From Micromonospora sp. WMMD1102 (lineage in GTDB: Bacteria; Actinomycetota; Actinomycetes; Mycobacteriales; Micromonosporaceae), in NCBI RefSeq assembly GCF_029626265.1, contig NZ_JARUBN010000001.1, positions 3,782,001-3,846,000 of the forward strand: a DNA stretch of 64,000 bases. The letters run 5' to 3'. Both the position numbers and the translations under genes were made by a program. Each line of letters opens with the position of its first letter. The stretch's first letter is position 1. A model generated the notes under the pieces. It saw only the letters and a program-made list of their open reading frames with translations. It did not search any database and had not been told where the DNA came from. Of this stretch, positions 19,425-28,416 are shown piece after piece.

Positions 19425-20749
19425 TGAGGTCGTGCGGGCGACGGTCGGCGCGTCTGGTGGCGCGGGCGATGTTGGTATCGCCGTTGGTGCGGTGGTAACT
19501 GGCCGCGGTGTTACGTAGCGTCGCCATGATTGCGGGGCCGGTGCCGGTTCTGGCTTGGTGGAGGTCTTCACGGAACGTGACGTCGCGGACATGATGGACC
19601 TGATTCTCGATCAGCCACTCGTTTCGGGCCCAGGACTGCAGGTCCGCGGGTTGGGCGTGCTCGGCGGGGAGGGAGATGGTGTAGTAGGCGGTTTCCCTGG
19701 TGGTCTTGCCCTTGAGGGTGCGGGTGCGGGTGATCCGGACGGCCTGCTCGGCGTGAGGGAACAGCAGACCGCCGGGGGTGGCTACGGTGAGCGCCTTGAC
19801 CGTGCGGGTCTCCCGCCGGCCGTGACCGGTTTCGCGGCGTCGGTCACCCACCGGGACCTGGGCCCAGGGCAAGGCCTTGAGCTGGGCAAACACGGTCGGC
19901 TGGTTACCTTTGACCGGGATGAGCAGGTCGGCGCCGCGAGCGGCGACCTCGGTCGCGTGGCTGGTCTGTGTATGGAGGGCGTCGGCCACGAAGATGAGGC
20001 CGTCCAGGCTACCCAGAACCTGTTCGACCGCGTCCAGCAGTGGGGTGAACGCGGGGATTTCGTTGCTTTTCGCGGCCACGGTGACCTGAGCGAGCACGAT
20101 GCCGGTGCTGGTGTCCAGCGCGGACAGCAGGTGGACCCGGCTGCCATCGGCGCGGCGGGCGCCGCGCATGGTCTTGCCGTCGATGGCGATGACGATCCGG
20201 TACCGCCGAGGTCGGGGCGTGACCGGAGGCGGGACGCGGGTACGCAGCCAGTCGGCGAGCACGGTGGCCAGCAGGTCAGCGTCCAACCTGGTCAGCAGCC
20301 GCCAGATCGTGGTCGCGGCCGGGACGGCGCGGATGAACCCGAGCCGGGCCCTGGCGAGGTCATCGAGGTCGTGCAGCCAGTCCGCGATGGCCGCGAACGA
20401 TGATGCGCCGGCGGTCACGGCGCACACCGCGACGGTCAGTAGCCCGACGAGCGGGTAACGCGCCCCACGCGGGGACCGGGGGTCCGCGATGGTGGCCAAC
20501 GAGTGCTGGAGCCCAGCTTCTTCACCCTCGGTGACAAGGCGCGGTGGCGAGTCGGTGGGGGTGCGAACTGCGGACAGTACCTGAATCGGGCATGCTGACA
20601 TCGCGGGTGAGGTCCTCAAGGTGTCCGGGAGCGTCGAGAACTCCATGATCACCTACAGGCCTCACCCGCCTTCCTCAACCCCGCAAGGGTCCGCCCACCC
20701 CGGGAATCCCCAGTTCAACGGCCACTCGACCAAACACGCAATAGCCCTG
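19382..20749 (-). mobile_element. ISAs1-family insertion sequence inside the RHS gene
   Basis: 1368-bp element with imperfect terminal inverted repeats. The left end reads CAGGGTCATTGCGTTCTGGG and the right end, on the minus strand, CAGGGCTATTGCGTGTTTGG. It is flanked by the 10-bp duplication CCCTCTCCGG and carries one intact transposase gene. Element plus one duplication copy is 1378 bp, which shifts the RHS frame by one base; excision of that length rejoins the two RHS frames exactly. Confidence 0.95.
19387..20652 (-). CDS. ISAs1-family transposase
   Basis: 421 aa. It has the N-terminal DDE_Tnp_1-associated domain (LATIADPRSPRGARYPLVGLL, ASSFAAIADWL) and a DDE catalytic core with IAIDGKTMRGA, FVADALHTQ and PVKGNQP. 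The C-terminal NEWLIENQVHHVRDVTFRED carries the catalytic Glu region. Its stop lies only 5 bp inside the IS left end. All catalytic motifs appear intact and the gene is full length, so the element may be active. The start could also be the ATG at 20646. Confidence 0.93.
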   Translation of the reverse strand: MIMEFSTLPDTLRTSPAMSACPIQVLSAVRTPTDSPPRLVTEGEEAGLQHSLATIADPRSPRGARYPLVGLLTVAVCAVTAGASSFAAIADWLHDLDDLARARLGFIRAVPAATTIWRLLTRLDADLLATVLADWLRTRVPPPVTPRPRRYRIVIAIDGKTMRGARRADGSRVHLLSALDTSTGIVLAQVTVAAKSNEIPAFTPLLDAVEQVLGSLDGLIFVADALHTQTSHATEVAARGADLLIPVKGNQPTVFAQLKALPWAQVPVGDRRRETGHGRRETRTVKALTVATPGGLLFPHAEQAVRITRTRTLKGKTTRETAYYTISLPAEHAQPADLQSWARNEWLIENQVHHVRDVTFREDLHQARTGTGPAIMATLRNTAASYHRTNGDTNIARATRRADRRPHDLITAMTSSYPRTQ

Positions 20750-20759
20750 CCCTCTCCGG
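20750..20759. repeat. target-site duplication, right copy
   Basis: CCCTCTCCGG directly after the IS right end. It is identical to 19372-19381 with no mismatch, which suggests a recent insertion. Confidence 0.93.
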
Positions 20760-20775
20760 CGACGCCGACAACCCC

Positions 20776-23505
20776 GTGGTGGCCGACGCGGTCCGGCTGG
20801 TCCGGGACAACAGCGGCGACGTCGACACCGAGCGGAAGACCTTCAACCACCGGTACGACGTCAACGACAACCTCATCCAGATCACCGACGCCAGTTCCGG
20901 AGCCCGGACCGACGAGTACACCATCGGGTACGACGCGCTGGACCGGGCAGCCTCGATCGAGGAGCGCAAGGACGGCGCGCTGCGCAACACCACCCGCTAC
21001 GACTACGACCCGAACGGCAACATCGAGCAGTGGCGGCACGACGACCAGACCGCCAGCTTCGGCTACGACGCCCGGGACCTGGTGGCGCGGGTCACCAACC
21101 GGGCCTCCGGCGAGGGCGCCGAGGACAAGGTCACCACGTTCAGCTACACCGCCCGGTCCCACGTGCGACAGCAGGTCAAGCCGAACGGCAACACCGTCGA
21201 CTTCGAGTACTACCTCGACGGGCTGCTGCGGCACCAGGTGGAGAAGAAGTCCGGCGGGACGGTGGTCAACGAGCACACGCTCGAATACAACGCCAACTCG
21301 CACAAGACCAAGGACACCGCCCGACGGCAGAACGCCGACGACCACAGCGCGTACCTGAACGACGTATTCAGCTACGAGTACGACCCGCGTGACCGGATCC
21401 GCAAGGTGACCAAGTCCGGCACCGACGGCGCCGAGAAGTCCACCGAGACCTACCGGCACGACGCCAACAACAACGTCATCGAGCAGAAAATCAAGGACGA
21501 CACCACCACCTTCCGGTACGACCGCAACCGGCTGGCCTCGTCCACCGTCGACGCCACCACCTTCGTCTACGGCTACGACCCCTTCGGCCGGCTCAGCCGG
21601 ATCAGCATCGGCGGCGCGCAGACCGAGCGCTACGTCTACGACGGCTTCGACCGCACCGTCGAATACCGCCGGGGCACCGGAGCGGTCGCCAGCAGCACCC
21701 GGTACGCGTACGACCCGCTGGACCGGACGGTGAGCCGGACCGCGAAGGCAGGCGGCGACGACGCGAAGACCACCACGCTGGACTACCTGGGGCTGACCCA
21801 GCAGGTGCTCACCGAGCGGGTTGGCGGCGAACTGCGCAAGTCCTACCAATACTCCCCCTTCGGGGAGCTGCTCGGGCAGCTCAGCGTGCCGAAGGACGGC
21901 GAGCGGGAGCAGTCGTTCCACGGTTACAACGCGCATGCCGACGTGGAGAGCCTGACCGACGAGGACGGGAACAACCGGGCCACCTACGGCTACACCGCGT
22001 ACGGCGGCGACGACACCGACTCCTTCACCGGTGCCGACAAGCCCGACGCCGGCAACCCGGACGCCGAGCCGGAGAATGTCTACCGGTTCAACACCGCCCG
22101 TTGGGACTCGACCTCCGGCAACTACGACATGGGCCTGCGGGACTACAGCCCCGGGGAGAACCGGTTCCTCTCCCTCGACCTCTACAACGGCGCACTGTCG
22201 GATCTGTCACTGTCGACGAACCCGTTCACGATGAACCGGTACTCGTTCGGCGGCGGCAACCCGATCAGCATGATCGACCTGACCGGGCACTGGCCGTCGT
22301 GGAGCGACATCGGCCACGCCGCGCTCGACGTGGTCGGGCTGGTGCCGGTGGTCGGCGAGGTCGCCGACATCGCCAACGGCATCTGGTACGCCGCCGAGGG
22401 CAATTACGTCGACGCGGCGCTCTCGTTCACCTCGGCGATCCCGCTCGCGGGATACGCGGCGACGGCGGTGAAGGCCGGCAAGTACGGCAAGGCCGGCGTC
22501 GACGCGGTACAGGCCGGTTCCAAAGGCGCCGACGAGGTCGCCGCGGGCGCCAAGGGGACACCTACGGCGAAGACCGGTGGCGACGCACCACCCGCTCCCC
22601 CGGCCAAGGGCGGCGGCGACACGCCACCCGCCGGCAACGCGCCGGCCGGTGGGAACACGCCAGCCGCACCGGCCAAGCCCCCGCCGCCACCCCAGGCGCC
22701 GCCGGCACCGCCGGCCGCACCGAAGCCGCCGGGCTGCCGCAACAGCTTCGCGCCGGGAACCGGCGTGGTGCTGGCCGACGGCACCAGCAAGCCGATCGAG
22801 GACGTCCGGGTCGGCGACCAGGTACTGGCGACCGACCCGGTCACCGGGCTGACCGAGTCCCGCCCAGTTGTCGCGCTGATCGTCGGCGAGGGCGCAAAGG
22901 ACCTGGTCGAGGTCACCGTCGACACCGACGGAGCCCGGGGCGACGCCACCGGCACGGTCATCGCCACCGCCGAACACCCATTCTGGCTGGCAGCCGAGGA
23001 GCGCTGGGCGGACGCCGACGACCTGGCGACCGACGACTGGCTCCGTGCGGACGACCGGGAACTGGTCCGGGTCCTCTCCGTACGGGCCTGGAGCCAGCAG
23101 CAACGGGTGCACAACCTGACCGTGTCCGACATCCATACGTACTATGTGATCGCTGGCAACACCCCGGTGTTGGTCCACAACGAGGATGGCGGCGGGCCGT
23201 ACAGCAGGCGCGGACATTACGGCCGGACCCCGTCCAGAGCCGATCGTCGGGCATTCGGGGCCGGACCCGGGCAGGTCGTCGACCATAATCCGCCGCTCGT
23301 GCAGCGATACTACGAAGGTGATCCGAGCATTGGGGAGAAGCCGGGGATTGAAATGACGGAGGCCGAGCTCCGAGCGAGCGCGAAGGACCGGTCCAGAATG
23401 GCGCTCCAGAATCGCACAGAATCGGATCGACAGGGGCGCCAGATGCAACAGTACTCGATGGACATGCGCGAGGAGTTCTTCGGAGGTGAGGTTTGTGAGT
23501 TTTGA
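20776..23505 (+). pseudogene. RHS toxin, C-terminal fragment with RHS core, pretoxin-HINT and nuclease-like tip
   Basis: RHS coding resumes at 20750 (SGDADNPVVADAVRLVRDNSGD) and runs to 23505. In order: YD repeats; the RHS-associated core (YSPFGELL, YRFNTARWDSTSGNYDMGLRDY, NRYSFGGGNPISMIDLTGHW); a pretoxin hydrophobic segment (about 22320-22470); a Pro/Gly-rich linker (about 22560-22730); a HINT autoprotease-like domain; and a roughly 108-aa toxin tip. The intact ancestor would have been about 2,150 aa. A GTG at 20776 could in principle start an independent fragment, but there is no good RBS or signal peptide. Confidence 0.85.
22735..23502 (+). other. pretoxin-HINT domain plus HNH-like toxin domain
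   Basis: The HINT domain begins at the Cys codon 22735 (CRNSFAPGTGVVLADG) and ends with HTYYVIAGNTPVLVHN near 23180, the usual form of releasing domains in polymorphic toxins. The tip after it has a VVDHNPPLVQRYYEGD motif (Asp-His at 23281-23286) and MALQNRTESDRQGR, a layout resembling HNH/endonuclease VII folds. Nuclease activity is inferred from this pattern only; the exact toxin family is not recognised. Confidence 0.6.
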
Positions 23506-24034
23506 GCAGTGCGCGAAGGCGCATTTCGTTGATCACTGGAAGGCCACGCCTCAGCCGCGTCGACTCAGCACCGGGCGGTTCCGCGAACTGCCGTCCTGGT
23601 TCAGCGTGCTGGAATTCCAGCGCAAACGGACCTGGTGCTACGCCACTGTCGGCATGAGCGGCGGTGACCCAGACGGCATCGAAACCTTCATAGTCACACC
23701 GGAGCAGAACCTGCGGGCAGTGGAGTTTCTCTATTCGCTGGCCCACTTCCACCTGACCGGAGCGCGCTTGGAGCTCGGGCACACGGTCAACTTCGGCAAG
23801 GAGCTCTGGGACGGGTCGAGTCTGGATCATGGTTTCCTCTCGTTCCCCTACGTGGAGTCGGTCGGGTTCGATTCATTCGACTGCGACAATGGGAGCACGA
23901 CCGTTGCCTGGCTGATCCCTATCACGTCGGGCGAGCGGGACTACAAGAAGGAGAATGGCGTCGAAGCTCTCGAAACGCTGTTTGAGAGTCGCAGTCTCGA
24001 CTATTTGAACCCGTCGCGCGCCAGCCTCGTTTGA
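23495..24034 (+). CDS. SUFU-domain immunity protein for the RHS toxin
   Basis: 179 aa from the GTG at 23495, chosen because GGAGG at 23482-23486 lies 8 nt upstream; the GTG at 23486 lies inside that RBS. The sequence resembles suppressor-of-fused-like immunity proteins (WCYATVGMS, ETFIVTPEQN, WLIPITSGERDY). These neutralise nuclease toxins in the cytoplasm. It overlaps the toxin gene end by 11 bp, the standard toxin-immunity order, and appears intact although the toxin gene is broken. GC is lower than in neighbouring genes. Confidence 0.75.
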   Translation: MSFEQCAKAHFVDHWKATPQPRRLSTGRFRELPSWFSVLEFQRKRTWCYATVGMSGGDPDGIETFIVTPEQNLRAVEFLYSLAHFHLTGARLELGHTVNFGKELWDGSSLDHGFLSFPYVESVGFDSFDCDNGSTTVAWLIPITSGERDYKKENGVEALETLFESRSLDYLNPSRASLV

Positions 24035-24130
24035 GTTCTTCGGTTGACCCGCTGGTTCCGACATGGCGGGACGTGGGAGCTGCATGAAGCACGACGCACA
24101 TCTGTCGATGACGGAAAGAGGAGTGACGGG

Positions 24131-25168
24131 ATGCGAAGATTCCCTCTCAGGGCCATAGCGGGGTCGGCGGTCGCGGCGATGGTGATAGCCGCCACCGGGG
24201 CACCCGCCCAGGCCGACGACAACCGGCTACCGCTGCCGAACTACGGAGACATCGTGGTCGACGACGTCCACGACCGGGTGTTCGTCAGCGGCGGCCCGAC
24301 CACCAACGGCATCGTGGTGACCGACTTCTCCGGGCGGGTGAAGAAGACCATCACCGGCCAGTCCGGGGCGACCGGCCTGGCGCTGAGCGCCGACAGCACC
24401 ACCCTCTACGCCGCGCTGGCCAGCGGCGACGCCATCTCGGCGATTGACACCACGACCTACGCCGAGACGGCCCGCTACCCGGTCGGGTCGCAGACCTGCC
24501 CGACGCACCTGGCCCGGACCGGCACCACGATCTGGTTCGGGTACGGCTGCGAGACCGACTGGACCGGAAAGATCGGCGCGCTGGACACCGCCGCGACCCC
24601 GCCGGCCATCACGCTCGACCGGCAGGGCGGCGCCATCTTCCAGCGGGCGCCGTTGCTCGGCGCGGTGTCCGCCGACGCTGGACCGCTGGTCGCCGGGCAG
24701 CTCTCGCTGAGCCTGTCGACGGTACGGGTCTTCTCGGTGGCCGGCGTCGAGCTTACCGAGGGCGCGACCGGCGACGTGGTCGGCAGCAGCCTCGCCGACC
24801 TGGCCCTGAGCCCGGACGGGGCCACCCTGTTCACCGCCTCCGGATCGCGGGACCACGCCGAGGCGTTCGCCCCGGCCGATCTCGCCCGGCGCGGGGCGTA
24901 CGCCACCGGGTTCCGGCCGAACTCGGTGACCGTCTCAGCGGACAGCCGGTACCTCGCCGTCGGCCGCAACACCAGTGGCCGGGAGGACGTTCTGGTCTAC
25001 GAGGTGGGCGGCATCCTGCCGGAGAGGAAGGTCGACCTGGACAGCGGCGAGGTGGCGGCCACCCGCGGCCTGGCCTGGTCCGCCGACCTGAGGTACCTGT
25101 TCGTGGTGACCCAGCAGGCGACCAGCAGCGTCCCGGCACTGGAGGTGGTCTCCCGGCCGACCCACTGA
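24131..25168 (+). CDS. secreted beta-propeller protein (YVTN/YncE-like)
   Basis: 345 aa from the ATG at 24131, with AGAGGAG upstream. A signal peptide (MRRFPLRAIAGSAVAAMVIAATGAPAQA) is followed by repeated blades of the type GLALSADSTTLYAAL, DLALSPDGATLFTA and SVTVSADSRYLAVG, which predict a beta-propeller. In related actinomycetes such proteins occur near secreted RHS proteins. It lies 97 bp after the immunity gene and may be in the same transcript. The ligand or role is unknown. Confidence 0.82.
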   Translation: MRRFPLRAIAGSAVAAMVIAATGAPAQADDNRLPLPNYGDIVVDDVHDRVFVSGGPTTNGIVVTDFSGRVKKTITGQSGATGLALSADSTTLYAALASGDAISAIDTTTYAETARYPVGSQTCPTHLARTGTTIWFGYGCETDWTGKIGALDTAATPPAITLDRQGGAIFQRAPLLGAVSADAGPLVAGQLSLSLSTVRVFSVAGVELTEGATGDVVGSSLADLALSPDGATLFTASGSRDHAEAFAPADLARRGAYATGFRPNSVTVSADSRYLAVGRNTSGREDVLVYEVGGILPERKVDLDSGEVAATRGLAWSADLRYLFVVTQQATSSVPALEVVSRPTH

Positions 25169-25397
25169 GCCGAGGTCGGCGGGCCCGGCCGAATGCCGCC
25201 GTCGGCGCACCGGCCGGCCCGTCGGCGTCCGGGGTCAGGGAACGACCACTACCCTGCTCCGGACGGCGCGGTCGTAGGCAGTTGGTTCGCCGGTTCGTCC
25301 ACACCATTCGTCAGGCTCACGTACCTGCTCAGACTCTGGTCGGGAGCACCGGATGATCGCCAGGAACCTGTGCGTACTCCTCCCGACAGGTCCGGAC

Positions 25398-25760
25398 TCA
25401 GTCGTGGTCCGGGGCGCCGGTGAGGTGATGGTCGGCGGCGTACAGCACCTCGGCGACCAGCCGCCGGACGTGGCCGCCGCGCGCCCGGTAGACGGCCCGC
25501 CGCCCGTCCCGGCGGACCCCGACCAGGCCGGCGAGGAGCAGCTTCGCCAGGTGCTGGGAGACCGCCGGCCGGGCGGCACCGACGGCCAGCGCCAGGCTGC
25601 CGACGTCGTACTCCCCGTCGCGCAGCAGCCACAGCAGGCGGAGCCGGGTCGGCTCGGCGAGCATCCGCAGCGCGGTCACCGCCGTCTCGATCTGGGCCTC
25701 GGTCGGCAACTCCGGCTCGTTGGCGGCAGCTGGCGCTTCGTCGGGTGCGTACACGAGCAC
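25398..25760 (-). CDS. ArsR-family HTH regulator
   Basis: 120 aa, GTG start at 25760 sharing one base with the stop of the upstream gene. Winged helix: MLAEPTRLRLLWLLRDGEYDVGSLALAVGAARPAVSQHLAKL. The C-terminal helix ends ADHHLTGAPDHD, a His/Asp-rich patch at the place where alpha-5 metal sites occur in NmtR/CzrA-type sensors. Metal sensing is thus possible but not shown. It is co-transcribed behind the DUF2332 gene. Confidence 0.85.
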   Translation of the reverse strand: MLVYAPDEAPAAANEPELPTEAQIETAVTALRMLAEPTRLRLLWLLRDGEYDVGSLALAVGAARPAVSQHLAKLLLAGLVGVRRDGRRAVYRARGGHVRRLVAEVLYAADHHLTGAPDHD

Positions 25761-26857
25761 TAGTCTGCTGCCGCGACCCCGGACCCGTCCACGGGTCGGC
25801 CCGGCGGTTCCAGCGGGCCCAGCCAGCGCAGGTGGCCGTCGACCCGGAGCAGCGGCAGGACCACGCCGTCCGGGCCGTGCATCGCCAACTCGGCACGCGC
25901 GTCGGCGAGCTGCCCGCCGTGCGGCGCCGACGGCGGCTCCTGCCAGACGTGGTAGAGCGGGCCGCCGTCGCCGATCGAGTCGATGGCCCGGTCGAAGGCG
26001 GACCGCTGCTCGGCCGGTACGTGCATCCGGGTCGCCGCGTGGAACACCACCCTCGGCTCACCGGGCGGCAGCGCCCGGCCCACCTCCGGGCAGACCTCCA
26101 CCGCGTCACCCGCGACGACGGCCGGCGGGTCGGCCGCGACCACGTCGAGGGCCGCCTCGAGCAGCGTCGCCGCGTCCCGGTTCTCCGGCCAGACCAGCGC
26201 CCGCAGCCAGCGTCGCGCGGTCTCGTCGGTGACGTCCACCGGATTCAGGTCGACCCCGGTACGGCTGGCGATCGGCGGTACGTCGTCCAGGTCCGGCGGC
26301 GGCGTCCGGCCCAGCCACCGGCTGTCCAGACTGACCACGGCATCGGCGGGACCGAACGCCCGACCGCCGACCAGATAGCGGTAGCGGTCCACGTGCAGGT
26401 GCACACCCGCGCTCGACCCGACCTCCACCAGGTGCACCGGCCCGGCGCAGTGCTGCCCGACGATCCGGAGCGCGTAGCGCAGCGCGACCGCCCGGCGTAC
26501 CACGTTGGTCTGCACCAGCCGGGTGCGGATCAGCTCACCGAGGTCGGCCCGGTAGCGGCGGCAGAAGTCCAGCAGTACCGGTCCGGCATCCGCCGGCCGG
26601 GCGGCGGCCGGGCCGACCAGCGACGGGTAGAAGTCGCGCAGCGGATGCCGTACCCCGGCCAGCAGCAGGTAGTGTGCCGCCCCGAAGAACAGGTACGACG
26701 CCTGCTGCCCCGGCCGCCGGCCGGTCAGCAGTTCGAGGGTCGGCCGGTCTTCCGCCACCACCGGGCAGAGCGCCCGGTAGAGCGGGGAGGTGGTGAAGGT
26801 CGCCGGTGCGGCGGCGAAATGCCCCGCCAGTTGGTCGATCTCCCGCCCCGCCGCCAT
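25760..26857 (-). CDS. DUF2332 family protein
   Basis: 365 aa, matching the conserved actinobacterial DUF2332 layout: an N-terminal helical part with SYLFFGAAHYLLLAG and LRDFYPSL, then VHLVEVGSSAGVHLHVDRY, which looks like a Rossmann glycine motif as in SAM-binding proteins, then VVFHAATRMHVP near the C-terminus. An enzymatic (methyltransferase-like) role is only an inference from that motif. It is followed directly by the ArsR regulator. Confidence 0.82.
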   Translation of the reverse strand: MAAGREIDQLAGHFAAAPATFTTSPLYRALCPVVAEDRPTLELLTGRRPGQQASYLFFGAAHYLLLAGVRHPLRDFYPSLVGPAAARPADAGPVLLDFCRRYRADLGELIRTRLVQTNVVRRAVALRYALRIVGQHCAGPVHLVEVGSSAGVHLHVDRYRYLVGGRAFGPADAVVSLDSRWLGRTPPPDLDDVPPIASRTGVDLNPVDVTDETARRWLRALVWPENRDAATLLEAALDVVAADPPAVVAGDAVEVCPEVGRALPPGEPRVVFHAATRMHVPAEQRSAFDRAIDSIGDGGPLYHVWQEPPSAPHGGQLADARAELAMHGPDGVVLPLLRVDGHLRWLGPLEPPGRPVDGSGVAAAD

Positions 26858-27069
26858 GTCCCCCCGTCCCTGGTCCCGCCTGTGGTCCCCGACGCTGGGT
26901 CGCCGTCGGGCCGGGACGTCGTACCAGTATCGGGCGGCGCCGGTCCGGCGGCTGTGAACTGGAGCACCTGTTGATCAGGCGGGAATGCCCGAGAGCGCCA
27001 GTGGTTGGAGGCAGGTGTGATCTTCGCAGTCCGCGTCCAGACGTACGTCGAGCAGCCGGGAAAGACCTC

Positions 27070-28356
27070 ATGACCACCACCGCCGCGCCGGTCGAGGCGC
27101 CCGTGCCGCCGCCCGCCACGCCCGGCGACCTGATGACCGGGCGGGAACGGCTGCGGCTCGTCCTGGTGCTCGGTTCGCTGATCGCGATCGGGCCGCTGAC
27201 CATCGACATGTACCTGCCGGCGCTGCCGGCGATCACCGCCGACCTCGCCACCGCCGAGGCCGCGGTCCAGCTGACCCTCACCGGTACCCTGGCCGGCCTG
27301 GCCCTCGGCCAGCTCGTGATCGGCCCGTTCTCCGACGCGGTCGGCCGGCGGGTCCCGCTGCTCGCCGGGCTGGTGCTGCACGTGGTCGCCTCCGCGCTCT
27401 GCGTCGTCGCCCCGAACGTCGGGGTGCTCGGCGTACTGCGGGTGTTGCAGGGGCTCGGCACCGCCGCCGCCGCGGTGGTGGCGATGGCCGTGGTCCGGGA
27501 CCTGTTCAGCGGAACCGCGTTCGCCCGGATCTTCTCCCGGCTGATGCTGGTGATGGGCGCCGCACCGGTGCTGGCACCCACGCTGGGCAGCGCGGTGCTG
27601 CGCTGGACGGACTGGCGGGGCGTCTTCGTCGCGCTCGGCGTCTTCGGGATCGTGCTGGTCACCCTCGCCGCGGTCAAGCTCCCCGAGACACTGCCGGTGC
27701 ACCGTCGGCGCAGTGGCGGCGTACGCGGCACCGCCCGAGTCTACCGCTCGCTGCTGCGGGACCGTACGTTCGTCGGCCTCGTCGCGGTCGCCGGGCTGTC
27801 GATGGCGGCACTGTTCGCGTACGTCTCCGGGTCGTCCTTCGTCTTCCAGGAGCAGTACGGCCTCGACGAGCAGCAGTTCGGGATCGTCTTCGGGGCTGGT
27901 GCGGTGGGGCTGATCGGCGCCTCCCAGTTCAACGTCCGGCTGCTGCGCCGGTACGCCCCGCAGCGGATCCTGGTCTCCGCGTTGGCCGTCGGCACGCTGG
28001 CCGGGTTCACGTTGCTCGCCTTCGCCTCGACCGGGCTCGGCGGGCTGCCCGCCGTACTCGTCTCGCTCTGGGTGGTGCTCGCCGCCGCGGGTTTGGCCAT
28101 GCCGAACGCCCCGGCGCTGGCGTTGAGCCGGCACGGCGAGGCGGCCGGCACGGCGGCGGCGCTGCTCGGTGCGGTGCAGTTCGGCATCGGCGCGCTGCTG
28201 GCGCCCCTGGTCGGCGTACTCGGCAACGGCAGTGTCGGGATGGGCCTGGTGATCGCCGCCGGGATGCTCGCCGCGCTGGCCGTGCTCTTCCTGGTGGTCC
28301 GCCCCGCCCAGCTCACCACCGCCACCCCCGACGTCGCCCCCGCCACCGCGCACTGA
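27070..28356 (+). CDS. Bcr/CflA-family MFS drug efflux transporter
   Basis: 428 aa with 12 predicted membrane helices. Motifs: PLTIDMYLPALPAITADL in helix 1, GQLVIGPFSDAVGRRVPLL (motif A), LRVLQGLGTAAAAVVAMAVVRDLF, and LMLVMGAAPVLAPTLG, all typical of the Bcr/CflA group of proton-driven multidrug exporters. The ATG at 27070 is used; upstream frame extension is non-coding in character. A strong hairpin follows 10 bp after the stop. Confidence 0.92.
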   Translation: MTTTAAPVEAPVPPPATPGDLMTGRERLRLVLVLGSLIAIGPLTIDMYLPALPAITADLATAEAAVQLTLTGTLAGLALGQLVIGPFSDAVGRRVPLLAGLVLHVVASALCVVAPNVGVLGVLRVLQGLGTAAAAVVAMAVVRDLFSGTAFARIFSRLMLVMGAAPVLAPTLGSAVLRWTDWRGVFVALGVFGIVLVTLAAVKLPETLPVHRRRSGGVRGTARVYRSLLRDRTFVGLVAVAGLSMAALFAYVSGSSFVFQEQYGLDEQQFGIVFGAGAVGLIGASQFNVRLLRRYAPQRILVSALAVGTLAGFTLLAFASTGLGGLPAVLVSLWVVLAAAGLAMPNAPALALSRHGEAAGTAAALLGAVQFGIGALLAPLVGVLGNGSVGMGLVIAAGMLAALAVLFLVVRPAQLTTATPDVAPATAH

Positions 28357-28366
28357 GCAGCTTTCA

Positions 28367-28416
28367 TGATCAGGGAGCGTCCGGCTCGTCCTGACCGGCC
28401 GGACGCTCCCTGATCA
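28367..28416. terminator. bidirectional hairpin terminator with 19-bp perfect arms
   Basis: Arms 28367-28385 and 28398-28416 are perfectly complementary (TGATCAGGGAGCGTCCGGC on the left) around a 12-nt loop. It lies between the convergent MFS gene and pentapeptide gene and overlaps the latter's stop codon (TGATCA). There is no U-tract, as usual in high-GC actinomycetes. Confidence 0.85.

Noticed and set aside
22735..23181. Self-splicing intein
   Set aside because: The HINT domain is followed by a toxin tip and lacks a C-extein continuing the RHS core; the context is that of a pretoxin-HINT releasing domain.
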